A stretch of DNA of 64,000 nucleotides from Phlebotomus papatasi (GCF_024763615.1 NC_077223.1:5952001-6016000), one strand, 5' to 3'; counted from the stretch's first letter, positions 43,248-53,881 are shown. Notes: generated by a model from the sequence alone, not told the origin. Numbers and translations are program-made.

Positions 43248-43331
43248 CTCAGAGCAAGAGTGGTCTCCTTTGTATGCATTTCCGTATTAAAACGGTCCAC
43301 TTTTGCACTGAGCGTCTCATTTGTCTTCAAT
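43248..43331. repeat. short inverted repeat
   Basis: GACGCTCAGAGCAAGAGTGG and CCACTTTTGCACTGAGCGTC pair around a 40-base centre. Together with the flanking TTTGAGAC/GTCTCATTT it makes an imperfect hairpin. Confidence 0.6.
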
Positions 43332-43630
43332 TAGAAACTTTCCCTTGTCTCCATTTGGATTAATATATTTCCAATAGAAGCATTTTACACTCGTGTATTT
43401 TTCTTGTATTTAAGAAGTTTTCAAATTATATCTAAAGAACTTTCACTAAACAGTAACATTATTCTAGAAGAGTCAAGGAGCAAATTTATGTAATTCTCTT
43501 CAGAAAAAAATGAACTTAATGTGTTGAATCTTCTGTCAAAGTTAAAGCGTCTGGAAATGGTTTTGAATTAGGACATTTACCCTATATTTCGAATTACAAA
43601 GAAAAATTATTTTTTTTTATAATATTTATT

Positions 43631-44094
43631 ATTGCTTTAGGACAGAATGTCCTTCCGGTAGGCGTTGATGTGTTGAGTGTAATTCAAAAATTAAACACAC
43701 AATTTACCAAAGCTTTCGGCACCTATCGTGTCTTCTTCAGTGGTTCTTGGTTAGTCTTTTCTTTGGATTTTAGTCAAGATTTTGTCTATTTTCTGGTTCA
43801 TCAGTTATTTGAAATTGGTTAGGAGCGAATTATTTTCTTTCTTTTCTGCACAGCAAACGGTTTCGTACTTGCTGTGCAGAAAAGAAAGAAAATAATTCAT
43901 TGCTAACCAATTTCAAATAACTGATGAACCAGAAAATAGACAAAATCTTGACTAAAATCCAAAGAAAAGATTAACCAAGAACCACTGAAGAAGACACGAT
44001 AGGTGTCGAAAGCTTTGGTAAATTGTGTGTTTAATTTTTGAATTACACTCAACACATCAACGCCTACCGGAAGGACATTCTGTCCTAAAGCAAT
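43631..44094. repeat. 464-bp near-perfect palindrome
   Basis: Left arm begins ATTGCTTTAGGACAGAATGT; the right arm ends with its inverse. The centre CTGCACAGCAAACGG…ACTTGCTGTGCAG lies near 43862 with only about 14 unpaired bases. The arms differ at a few positions (AGGAGCGAATT against AGCAATGAATT in the same sense; GGCACC against GACACC), so this is real sequence rather than a mirrored read. Folded as RNA it would give a roughly 225-bp duplex. Confidence 0.9.
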
Positions 44095-44442
44095 AAGAGT
44101 ATCATCCACCGTCGTCGGCCCATCATTCTTTATAATATTTAGGTTAGAACACTCAAACATCTCATCGTTTTGTGATGAGTGTGATTAATCTCGAAACCCC
44201 TTCTATTTGTGCATTGTCAATCACATAAAAGACCGAGTTCAGAGGGTCTCCATGGAACATCTAATTTCTGTAGGATGGAGTCATCACTTATGGACAGTGT
44301 GCATTAGGGTGTTTCAAAAAATAGAAAAAAAAAATTTGGCACTATTCTCAGCAGGGGGTTAAAATAGCTTCACTTTTTATTAAATTGGCTACTTCCCTGA
44401 TTCTCAGGGTGCTGTACATGATGAGAAAAGAAAGTTTTTCTT

Positions 44443-44912
44443 CACTCTTAGAAAAAATTAGTTAGGAGAAGCTCATATGCAGTTATTAGAACTATAAAAT
44501 ATAGTAAATATAGACCCAACTTCATATGTAGTTCGGGTAACTAAATGAAATAGTTGACCAGAATTAGTTGAATAACCCTGCGTAACTCTTGCAAAAGTTG
44601 ACAGAACTATATAAAAATATAGGCTCATGTATTTATATTGGTAGTTATGACTAAATGAAATTCGTTACTGATATTAGTTGCAATTATCAATTTCATTTAA
44701 TTAACACAACCATGTAATATTTTGTGAAATCTATATGAAATAATTGCCATATCTTATCTACCTAAATATTGCCTTTCGTTCTTATTACTAATAAAATTGT
44801 TATGAAAAAAATATTTTATGATTATTGTAATCATTTTAAATTAATATGGCAATAATTTCCCATTCTACTATTATACATTAGTAATCATGTCTAAACTTTT
44901 CTAATAAGGGTG
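44443..44912. mobile_element. 470-bp TIR element nested in the hAT MITE
   Basis: Ends CACTCTTAGAAAAAATTAG and, inverted, CACCCTTATTAGAAAAGTTT, flanked by TT on both sides. The empty site is recoverable from the opposite arm of the host palindrome. Related in layout to the CACTGAGAAAAAT-type MITE at 10015. Noncoding. Confidence 0.65.
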
Positions 44913-45050
44913 TTCGACGAGCATATGATCTGATGCTGTTTAGAGGTGGCTGGAAAACCCCCTCTGTAGAACTTTTTTTTTTTGATTTTATACTACAGAG
45001 AGGGTTTTCCAGCCACCTCTAAACAGCGTCAGATTATATGGTCGTCGAAG
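44913..45050. repeat. hairpin with ~57-bp arms
   Basis: TTCGACGAGCATATGATCTG…CTCTGTAG and its inverse CTACAGAG…CAGATTATATGGTCGTCGAA around a T-rich loop. The GTTTAGAGGTGGCTGGAAAA core is perfectly matched. Part of the hAT-like MITE. Confidence 0.85.
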
Positions 45051-45135
45051 GAAAACCTACTTGTCTCATAATGTAGAGCACCCTGATAATAGTGCCAAAA
45101 AACTTTTTACCTTGTTGAAACACCCTAGTGTGCAT

Positions 45136-45462
45136 GGAAAAAATCTTAAGTTATTACTTAAAAAAAATCGAAAAATCAAAAAATGATCAGTTTATGACAG
45201 TAGACACTCGTTTGTCTGTGAGAGCGGGACCGAAATGTCACACGGATTTTGAGATTGTTACACATCAAATTGTTTGAAATCCAACGATTTTTCTTGTTTA
45301 TATTTTGAAAATTTGTGGAGTGAATCGGGGGCCAATTCTAACGTTTATTTGCTATGTAGTAAGAGACTACATAGCTTCGTTGAAATGTCTCTGTGTGTGT
45401 GAGCCACAGGATGCCGAGCTTTTGCCACTACACATTTTATTACCTACAAACACAAGCACTAA
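45136..45462. repeat. flank that recurs inverted at 48700-49020
   Basis: GGGGGCCAATTCT…ACTACATAGC…TGTGTGTGTGAG at 45328-45404 pairs with GCTATGTAGTCAGACTAG and AGAATTGGCCCCCTGA near 48751-48812. CAGTAGACACTCG at 45199 pairs with CGAGAGTCTACTG at 49004. These may be the two ends of one old ~3.8-kb pogo-type element holding the 45465 insertion. Confidence 0.5.
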
Positions 45463-45464
45463 TA

Positions 45465-46531
45465 GGGTAAGAGCTCATAATTTTGGACAGTTTCTAAATT
45501 TGGACACTTTGAGGGTAAAATTGGACACTAAAAATAAATTGATTAAAATGATGGATTTTTATTCCAATATTTGATGAATAATGAATTCTATCTAAATATT
45601 TGTTCTTTTTGGAAGATTTTAACACTAAATACGTTAAAATTTGAATATGATTTGAGTTGAAATTGCTTTGTTGAAAATTCAGTGTGAGCAATTGCTTACG
45701 AGAAATATGACAGAACTTCGTGGCTTGCTTCAGTCTTATTTAGTTTTGGTGAAGTACTAACAAAGTTTTTTCGCTGTTTTTGAGTGATATTATTGAATAT
45801 TCATTGAATATTGTGTTGATTCACGTTACTGATGATTTGTACATTTGACCTGAAGTGAGATTTGCCTTGTGAATTATATTTTTCGTGTGAAAAATGGGAA
45901 ATTTTTTAAGACATTCACTAGTGAGGTGATGATTCTTATTTTGGACAGGTGTTTTTCTCACGAAATTTCGTGAAGTTTTAGCTTTTGTGATGACTAGGTT
46001 GGACAAATGCCTGGAGAAACAAAGGAGCATCATCTCTACGAAAGAGATGTAGCGAGAAATGCCTTGAAAAGCTCCCGGAAAGGTCAGGGAATGAGCGAAT
46101 CTGCACGTACTTGGAGTATCGAAGTCAACTCACTTTAATGAATGATATGGAAAGTTTCCGGGCTTCTGTGACATTCTACGTTTCCCTTACATGAACAGGA
46201 AGAGGACTTGGTAAGATTGGTTCATAAAATGAAGAACAATGGGCATCCTATTGAGGCGGATTAGCTGTCCAAATTTACAGTCAAGTTGGCCAAATTAATA
46301 AACAAGTTGTCCAAAATAAGAGCCAAAGTCACCTCTACATATCAATTCATTTTTAAACATATTAAAATTATTTTTAGTAAAAATGAGATGATAAATAGCT
46401 TGCCAAGTTTCTAAACAATCCTTCTGAAAAGAGAGTAACAAAAAAAGTCAATTAGTATTGAAAATATCGCACTTCAAACTTAGGATATCGATGCTTATAT
46501 GCAGACTGTCCAAAATTATGAGCACTTCCCC
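45465..46531 (-). mobile_element. TA-flanked DNA transposon, 1067 bp (copy 2, inverted)
   Basis: Reverse-orientation copy of 21360-22425: starts GGGTAAGAGCTCATAATTTT, ends AAAATTATGAGCACTTCCCC; TA at 45463-45464 and 46532-46533. The two copies differ at few positions, so recent activity of the family is likely. Confidence 0.85.
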
Positions 46532-46533
46532 TA

Positions 46534-47713
46534 CACTTTGGAAAAAAGATGATACCTTATTCAAATGTATTTTACAGATTCTAATCGAATTAATAGGTTT
46601 TTCCGCGATTAAACTGCACAAAACTGTCTTTTGCGAGGCTGTTGTTTTTCATTTAGTCAACAACGAAAACACGGCGGTGACTGAGACAACTATCGCAATT
46701 GACGAAATTCAGTGGAGACACACTGATTGAGACTGAAAATCGCTATTTATTTTCGCGGTAATTATTTGAATTCAAATTGCATCTTTTTTGGGAATGGGTG
46801 CATTAATATTGTGGGTGCATTAATTTACCCATTTTCTTCATTTAAAAAAGAAGTAAAGTTGAAATAAAAATAATTCCTTTATTTCTTGCAAAAGGTTTGT
46901 AGTATTTGATGACAAATAGTTTAATTTCTGGCTATAATCATTATAAGAAAATCCTAAAAATATCAAGAGAAAAAAATAAAACGCTAATTGATAAGTCAAA
47001 AACAGTTTCAATTAAATTTAAATTTATTTACAGCAAATAGAGTTTGATCCTCGTACAAGAACGTGATAAAACAGTTAAATGAAGGCCTTGGGGTAGTTAA
47101 CGGGTAATAGAAAACGATAAAATTCTGCATTATTTTCAAAAAAAAGTTTTATGACATTTTGCTAATAAATTGACGGTTTTTTTGTAATAAAACTCTTTTA
47201 GAGTTAACAAAAATGCGGTCTACGATAATTCTTAATGAGATGTGAATTAATTTTTATGGGATAGAACTATTTAATTACTGTTAATTTAATATGCTTGCAC
47301 TGTACATAGGGAAATTTATAGGTATTAAAGCTTAGAAGCTTGCGGGTATTGAGAAAGACAAGGAGAAAAATTATTAAAATTCCATTATAATTTCTTATAT
47401 CTTTCTTTTTTAACAACTTTAAAAGACAAATTGTTGTATGTGGATTTTTCCTTTAGAAACATTTTTTCAATTTAAAATTTGAAAGCAACATTAAGGCTTA
47501 ATATAGTTATTTATGCATTCTTTTTATAGCTTTTACTAAAACCATATTATTGGGATTAAAAAACTCTCAAAAAATCGTTAGAAATAATTTTTCTAATTTC
47601 ATATTATTATTTATCGGAAAATCACAATTTTCAATTAATTGCAAATTTTGAGTATTAGTGATTGAATTTTATTTATACTTTATTTATAAATTGTATTTGC
47701 ATGAGTAAATTAA
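46534..47713. other. AT-rich noncoding DNA
   Basis: A plus-strand 90-codon frame at 46458-46730 overlaps the preceding element and has no domain. Nothing else seen. Confidence 0.4.
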
Positions 47714-47715
47714 TA

Positions 47716-47799
47716 CTACCTCTGTCCCAAAAATGTCGTACATTCTTTCATATAAAATGTATTAGCAAAAGTACGAGTTTTTTTTTGGGACGGAGGGAA
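47716..47799. mobile_element. 84-bp Stowaway-like MITE
   Basis: CTACCTCTGTCCCAAAAATG at the left and TTTTTTTTTGGGACGGAGGG at the right, flanked by TA (47714-47715, 47800-47801). The CTCYGTCCCAAAAA end strongly resembles the Stowaway (Tc1/mariner) terminal repeat best known from plants. Confidence 0.75.
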
Positions 47800-47801
47800 T
47801 A

Positions 47802-49020
47802 TTAAAATTGGACATCTTTCATAAGAAAAGCTTTTTTTTTGGTAAATACTCTATCATTATTTATTGTTTATTGTTTAATATGATATAATGCTTTTGAAAG
47901 ACAACAAGAATATTGTTGTAATATTCTAAAGAGATATTAAAAAGTTCTACTAATTTTTGTGTTAAGAGTGTAAGAGTCCTTCAGACAAAGTGTACGTAGC
48001 TTGCAGACTTTTTAAGTATTTTTTTTTTAACAAACCTCGTGGATTAAAAACTTTTCTTTATATTTATACATCTTTATAATTCTTAATTTTCACTAATTAT
48101 CTTGATTAGTGAACACGATACCTCAAGTCTTTAAATGTTTAAATCTTCTAAAGAGGAAAATGAACAAGTTAATACATCAAAATATTTTACATCTCTTTTT
48201 TTTAATTTAATTTAATCTTCCCTTTCAAAGAAATGATAATATTCTTGCTCCCTCTTTGAGTTCGAGCAATAAAATTTAAGGGTGGCATATTTTTAAATAG
48301 GCAACCATACATCCATAAAAAATTAAGCTTAGAAAAGAAATGTTAAATTCAAATAACAGCGATCTTAAGCTTTTAAACGTTATATGTAAAGAAATATTCT
48401 AATTTTGAGTGGACTTTTGCATACAAAAAATGCAATTTTAAATATGTGAAATTTATGCATAAATTTCATATAACTTTAATTTATTTAGCATTTTTTACAT
48501 TTACTGAATGTCTTCAACTATATTAAAGACATTTTTGGTCCAATTTCAGAAAAAAATTACCATCTAGGCATATTCAAGAGGTGCCTAGATAGCTTTTGGC
48601 TATGTAGTCTCCTATCTAGTCAGGGGTTGTCGCGTTTTCAATTCGTTAACCAACTTGACGAATCCCAGAGACTAGATAGGGATACCGCAATACTGAAAAA
48701 TGTGTCTCGGCTACACTCACACACACTCACCAGCAGTGTACATGTACAGCTATGTAGTCAGACTAGATATATGTAGTCTAACTAGATGCGTTCAGAATTG
48801 GCCCCCTGACCTAACAGAATCGACATTCTCTCCAAACATGCATACTATCCAAAAAAGTTACAATGAGAAAGAATTACAGTAGATAGAGCACATTTGCTTT
48901 AACAAAAATCCCAAAACGGGGACAATATGCCAACAAATTTTTTTAAAATTCAACTGTCTCACAGACTTTTTTATGTCACCTGGAAAAAGAGTCCACGGAT
49001 AAGCGAGAGTCTACTGTAAC
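47802..49020. other. noncoding DNA with old repeat ends
   Basis: Contains a GCTCCCTCTTTGAGTTCGAGCAATAAAA end (48247-48274) like the 3' end of the dispersed repeat family, and the inverted match to 45199-45404. No gene. Confidence 0.4.
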
Positions 49021-49027
49021 AATTTTG

Positions 49028-50150
49028 TCATTTTTCCAAACCTGTTTTAGGTAAGACTTTTAGATTTTTCAAATTGTCCTTAAGGGTATAAGGATCATAA
49101 TGATGACTACATCCTATGACATTCAGCCTTGTCAATAAGATTTCCTTTAACTTACTGTAAGATTTTTGGAATCCATCAGAATCGGATGTCTTTTCGGAAT
49201 TTTCGAAACACGGATTGGTTTCCGCAATAACTTCTATATCCAAAAAAGTAAACAAAAAAAAACACAAGAAAACAGTTATTGTCAATAAAGAAAATCGAAA
49301 GTAATTTTAAATGAAAATTAATATTACGTAATGTTCTTATGATTGTTTAGTGTCTTACAATTGTCTGTTACATTTATAATATATATTGCGTAAAATTGCT
49401 TCAAATAATAATGCTTAAAATTTTGCGTTAAAATGCTCATTGCATAAAAAGCTTTCTTCACTTTTATATGCTTCAAAGACATAATAAAATATTTTTTTAA
49501 TATGTGAAAAATAGAGGAAATACACTGTGTTTTAGTTACGGCCTACATAACCCATATAACTCATTAAACCATTTAAGTCCTATCACTAAATTTTAAAATG
49601 ATATTTAAACACTAACGAATTGTAACCAAAATTTTTATTAGAGGCAACTGCGGCAGTAGTAAACATTAAACATGTTGTAGTTGTAAACACTAAACAACAT
49701 TAAACATGTTGCAGTTGTTTAGACACATAAATCAGCGTTTACAACTGCCTCAGTGTCCCCTATGTGTACACTATTTTTTTACACTTACATTCTCTTCTTG
49801 TGTTGTTTCATTTTGAATAACTTTGATATTTTTATCATAAGTATTTACTTTTTGCATATATATTTCTATATGGTTCACTTTAAAAAGCATTGGTGCCTTC
49901 ACACGGGTTTTCTAAAAATTTACACACAAATTAGAAAGACTTAATCGAGCAACAATCCGAGAAGAAAATATCCTACAGGTGTTTTATCATTCGGCAGTGT
50001 TGAATTATCACACCCTCCAATTTTTGAGAGAAATATGCAGTTGTATTGTAAGATGAAAATCACAGCGCAAAGAACTGTCACTAATATTACAACAATCAAA
50101 CTGTAAAAATATCTTCTAAAGAAACTTGACTGAACCTCAGGGGCAGGCAT
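49028..50150 (-). CDS. unidentified minus-strand gene, parts of two or more exons, single-pass membrane protein
   Basis: The first exon starts at ATG 50150: MPAPEVQSSFFRRYFYSLIV, a hydrophobic span at residues about 17-36 (SLIVVILVTVLCAVIFILQY), then KIGGCDNSTLPNDKTP. A donor GTAGGA at 49976 would end it after 58 codons. A second coding stretch runs from an acceptor at 49234 (TTGGATATAG) to a TGA near 49028 and reads VIAETNPCFENSEK … LKEILLTRLNVIGCSHHYDP … LPKTGLEK. The phases of these two pieces do not join directly (0 against 1), so an internal exon or another donor is needed. Basic residues before the hydrophobic span suggest the N-terminus is cytosolic. I do not recognise the protein. It could also belong to a transposon, or the second piece could be a chance frame. 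Confidence 0.4.
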
Positions 50151-50620
50151 CTTTCCACGGCTGCAGTCGAACGATTATTAAGACCCTGTTGCATAGTTAA
50201 AATGTGCTTTCTCTGTCGTCACGTCGCGTCGGTCGTCAGGCGCACTCAAATCACAGGGAAGTGTGCTTTGCATTTGGATGGAAATTCGAAAATTTATTAT
50301 TTTTTCAAGGAATTCATACAATTTACTTTATTTTCCACTAGGGGAAAGTGCCCATGCTTGATACGATCCAAGCTTGATAATAACTATTTTTTTCCTACGT
50401 TAATCAATAATTGTGACTCATAGCAATATATTTTAATAGCTGGTGCTAAGCCTCACATTTCCTAAAAAAATTAGGATCCCAGCTCTTTTTTCCTAGGAAG
50501 CAAAAATTAAAAATGGATCCAAAACTGTAATTTCGATACATAATGTCGCTGTTCAGGAAAACTACTATCATAGGCACATAGAGGGTTCATCAGTATTAAT
50601 ATTTTTGTAAAAATATTAGG
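50151..50620. other. 5' flank of the minus-strand gene and a lone TIR end
   Basis: GC-richer patch at 50200-50270 (TCACGTCGCGTCGGTCGTCAG) could be its promoter. TAGGGGAAAGTGCCCATGCT at 50340 looks like the left TIR of a TA-flanked element; no matching right end was found. Confidence 0.35.
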
Positions 50621-50805
50621 TTAGATTCTTAATAATCTCACCTACTATAATCCTAACAAAATTTCATGTTGTCCGATCGAGCTCAAACTTGGCCAAAATG
50701 TGTTTCAGCACTTCCTGATCACGAATATATATATATGTGGCTAATTTACGTTCCCAGCCGGCCGGCTATAGTAGGTGAGATTGTTAAGAATCTCACCTAA
50801 TACTG
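50620..50805. repeat. AGGTGAGATT…AATCTCACCT palindrome-ended repeat
   Basis: TAGATTCTTAATAATCTCACCTA at its left and TAGGTGAGATTGTTAAGAAT plus CTCACCTA at its right frame about 130 bases. The same word occurs at 24690, 26010 and 63057. Contains an AT microsatellite (TATATATATA, 50729-50739). Confidence 0.55.
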
Positions 50806-50942
50806 TTAGACTAGTAGAGGGTTGAAGTGAACGAAATTTGCCGAGTACACATCACATAGCAAAACAGAGGAAGAAAGGGAACGGAGAGTTTTTTGTGTTT
50901 ACAGAACTCCAGAGAAATTCAACTTTAATAACACATGGCGAA

Positions 50943-51665
50943 AAACAAATGATCAGTAAAAAGTCAAGAGTGGTCAGCAGAAAATCAAATTTGATCAGCA
51001 AATAATTCGAAATAATCAGCAAAAATTTTCAATTTTTTCATTAAAAAGTTAAATTTGGTCAGTATAAACTTCGAATTGATCAGTAGATATATATCAGTTG
51101 ATCAGTAAAAAATTAAAAATTAATCAGTAAAAAATTAAAAATGGTCAGTAAAAAGAAAATATGATCAGTAAAAAATTAAAAATGAGCAGTAAAAATATTC
51201 GAGTTGATCAGCAAAAAATTAAAAATGAGCAGCAAAAAAAAATTTAAAAAAGCAGTAAAAAATTAAAAATGAGTAGTAAAAAATAAAAAGTGGGCAGCAA
51301 AAAATTAAAAATGATCAGTAGAAACATTCGTATTGATCAGTGGAATATTAAAAAGTGGTCAGCAAAAAATTTAAAAGGAAGCAGTAAAAAATAAAAATTG
51401 TTCAGCAAAATTAAAAGAGGTCAGTAAAAAATTAAAAGTGGTCAGTGAAAAATAAAAATCGGTCAGTAAAAAATTAAAAACGAGCGGTAAAAAATAAAAA
51501 TTGGTCAGTAAAAAATTAAAAGTGGTCAGTGAAAAATAAAAATCGGTCAGTAAAAAATTAAAAACGAGCGGTAAAAAATAAAAATTGGTCAGTAAAAAAT
51601 TAAAAGAGGTCAGTAAAAAATTAAAATTGGTCAGTAAAAAATATAAATTGGTCAGCGAAGAATTA
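50943..51665. repeat. short-period satellite, GGTCAGTAAAAAATTAAAAA type
   Basis: About 30-35 imperfect units of roughly 20-24 bases, e.g. GGTCAGTAAAAAATTAAAAG, with variants starting GATC-, GAGC- or GGGC-. A longer internal repetition (about 93 bases) is visible at 51425-51610. Confidence 0.9.
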
Positions 51666-51779
51666 AGCCAGTGATAATCCTAAATCAGCTTATAGAGGTG
51701 CATTTCCTTCGGGATCGGATATCTTCGTTTTTTCCGTTTTTTTTTAACACTTTTGTTTTTCCCAGTTTTTTCTTTGGAA

Positions 51780-52160
51780 TCTTTGTCTTCGGTAACTTTT
51801 GCTTTTTGATAACTTCCCAAAACACACCAAAATTTCCCTTTGCCTTGAAGGACGAAACTAAAAGCCTCATAAAAACAGAAAATTTCCCTTTGTCCCGACA
51901 GGTGATACTGTTAACTTCCCAAAACACCCTTGTCCTAAAGGACGAAACTAAAAATTTCCCACAATACAGAAAATTTCCCTTTGCCCTAAATAACGAAACT
52001 AAAAATTTCCCAAAACAGAAAATTTCCCTTTGCGCTAAATAACGAAACTAAAAATTTACCAAAACAGAAAATTTCCCTTTGCCCCGACAGATGATACTGG
52101 TAAGTTCCCAAAACACAGAAAATTTCCCTTTGCCCTGAAGGACGTAACTAAAAACTTCAA
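51780..52160. repeat. ACTTCCCAAAACACAGAAAA repeat cluster
   Basis: Six or seven units of AAAATTTCCCTTTG-CC…GACGAAACTAAAA at irregular 55-75 base spacing. The same words occur once in the loop of the foldback element at 25700. A few short frames through it are low-complexity. Confidence 0.7.
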
Positions 52161-52319
52161 ACAACACCATTGTAATATCATTATTTTATTTAATAAAATA
52201 TATTTGTTTAAAATATATAAAAGACAAGATTTCCAAAAACAAAGGTTACGGAAGACAAAGATTCCAAAGACAAATTGGAAAAAAAAACAAAATGGAAAAA
52301 GACAAAGCTTCCGCAAATC

Positions 52320-52430
52320 CTTGGAAACTATGAGAGATGGAGGCCTCATACTTAACACCCTCTTAAAGTCTGCTTTAGGCTCAAGATGTGCGAAATTTCA
52401 CTTGAAAATGAAGAAAATTACTGCTCATTT
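52320..52430. repeat. diverged single unit of the 147-bp repeat
   Basis: GGAAACTATGAGAGATGGAGG, CTTTAGGCTCAAGATGTGCG and AAATTTCACTTGAAAATGA match the 23298-24052 array. Confidence 0.65.
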
Positions 52431-53550
52431 TTAATTTTTTACTGACCAATTTTTTACTGAATTGAATATTTTCAATTTCTTGTTTTTTATTGAACTTTTT
52501 ACTGACCACTTTATTTTCTACTAAACAAATTTTATTTTCTACTACACATTTTAAATTTTTAACTGACCACTTTTTATTTTTTTACTGATCACTTTTTAAT
52601 TTTTACTGATCAAATTTTATTTTTTATTGATTAATTTTAATTTTTTACTGACCATTTTTAATTTTTTACTGACCACTTTTTATTTTCTATTGATAACATT
52701 TTATTTTCTACCGATCAAATTTTATTTTTTACTGCTCAGTTTTAATTTGTTTGCTGACCATATTTTATTTTTGACTGATCACTTTTAATTTTTTGCTGAT
52801 CACTTTTAACTTTTTACTGACCACTTTATATTTTTTGCTGACCACTTTTCATTTTTTACTGACCGCTTTTAATAAAGTATTGCTCTTTTTTAATTTTTAC
52901 TGATCTTTTTATACTGTTTGCTGCCCTGTTTTATTTTTTACTTACCATTTTTTTTATTTTTTACTGATCATTTCGAATTTTTTGCTGACCAATTTTGACT
53001 TTTTACTGCTCGTTTATTCAATGCCCTAATTGTCAGAATTAAAAAAAAAACACGTTTATAAAACTTTAGAATTTTTTACCTAACAAATTTAATTTCTTTA
53101 CTTGCCATTTTTGATTTTTTCGCTTACCATTTTTGATTTTTTAACTTACCATTTTAGATTTTTTACTTACCATTTGTGAATTTTTTACTTACCATTTTAG
53201 ATTTTTTTACTGACCATTTTAATTTTTTTTACTTACCATTTCAGATTTTTTTATTTACCATTTTAGATTTTTTTACTTACCGTTTTTCAATATTTTACTT
53301 ACCAATTTTGAATTTTTACTTCCCAATTTCTTTTTTTTACTTACCAATTTTGAATTTTAACTTACCAATTTTGATTTTTTACTTACCAATTTTTATTTTA
53401 CTTACCAATTTTTATGTTTTACTTACCAATTTTGAAGTTTTACTTACAAATTTTGAGTTTTTACTTACAAATTTTAATTTTTTACTTACAAAATTTGCAT
53501 TTTTTACTTACCATTTTTGAATTTTTTACTTACCATTTTACCAAAATACT
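52431..53550. repeat. short-period satellite, inverse of 50943-51665
   Basis: TTTTTAATTTTTTACTGACC-type units, the reverse complement of the upstream satellite, grading after about 53050 into TTTTTTACTTACCATTTT units. The plus-strand FFYLPI-like frames here are low-complexity shadows. With the upstream array it can fold into a very long imperfect hairpin. Confidence 0.88.
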
Positions 53551-53616
53551 TACCATTCTGCTGCAGCCGATATTAAATAGAGCAATCTGTCCTTCAGATA
53601 GACTATTAGTTCATTA

Positions 53617-53878
53617 TGGCTCCGGCACACCTTTTAGATCAGGAAAATTTCATGAAGTCGAAATTCGCATCCCTTTCGTTGTCACATATTTTGCATATAA
53701 CTATCTCATTCTTTCGCATACCAAATTCGATTGAGCTAAATTGAATTTGATATGATGTTTAGAAATAGAAGAAGAGTGTGAGAGAATGAGATAGACATAT
53801 GCAAAGCATGTGAGAAAGAAAGGGATGCGAATTTCGACTTCATGAAATTTTTCTGATCTAAAAGGCGTGCCGGAGCCA
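53617..53878. mobile_element. 262-bp palindromic PIF/Harbinger-type MITE
   Basis: TGGCTCCGGCACACCTTTTA and its near inverse TAAAAGGCGTGCCGGAGCCA, with arms of over 60 bases; 3-bp duplication TTA at 53614-53616 and 53879-53881. Confidence 0.85.
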
Positions 53879-53881
53879 TTA

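Larger units (their letters stand above)
42787..44204. mobile_element. 1.4-kb TIR element with possible 4-bp duplication
   Basis: Ends AGAAGGTGTTTCGAGATTAA and, inverted, AGAAGGGGTTTCGAGATTAA (19 of 20 alike), flanked by ATTT at 42783-42786 and 44205-44208. It contains a pipsqueak-like coding scrap and a large palindrome. The superfamily is not decided; a 4-bp duplication would be unlike Tc1/mariner, hAT or piggyBac. Confidence 0.6.
44305..45127. mobile_element. palindromic hAT-like MITE with 8-bp duplication, split by a later insert
   Basis: TIRs TAGGGTGTTTCAA and TTGAAACACCCTA; the 8-bp duplication GTGTGCAT at 44297-44304 and 45128-45135 is exact. Arms continue with GGCACTATT, TCAGGGTGCT and the 44913-45050 hairpin. 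The element at 44443 interrupts one arm; joining the two sides restores pairing with the other arm (TTTTTCTTCGACGA against the inverse of TCGTCGAAGGAAAA). Confidence 0.88.

Noticed and set aside
49028..49285. 85-codon minus frame that looks like a secreted peptide with signal sequence
   Set aside because: Its first codon is TTG, not ATG; the hydrophobic start is a pyrimidine tract ahead of an AG acceptor, so an internal exon is the better reading.
50943..51665. CRISPR-like array of regularly spaced repeats
   Set aside because: Units are contiguous and imperfect with no unique spacers; eukaryotic satellite DNA.
53176..53734. Plus-strand frames of repeated FFYLPI/LLTNF residues
   Set aside because: Pure translation of the TTTTTACTTACC satellite; low complexity, not a gene.
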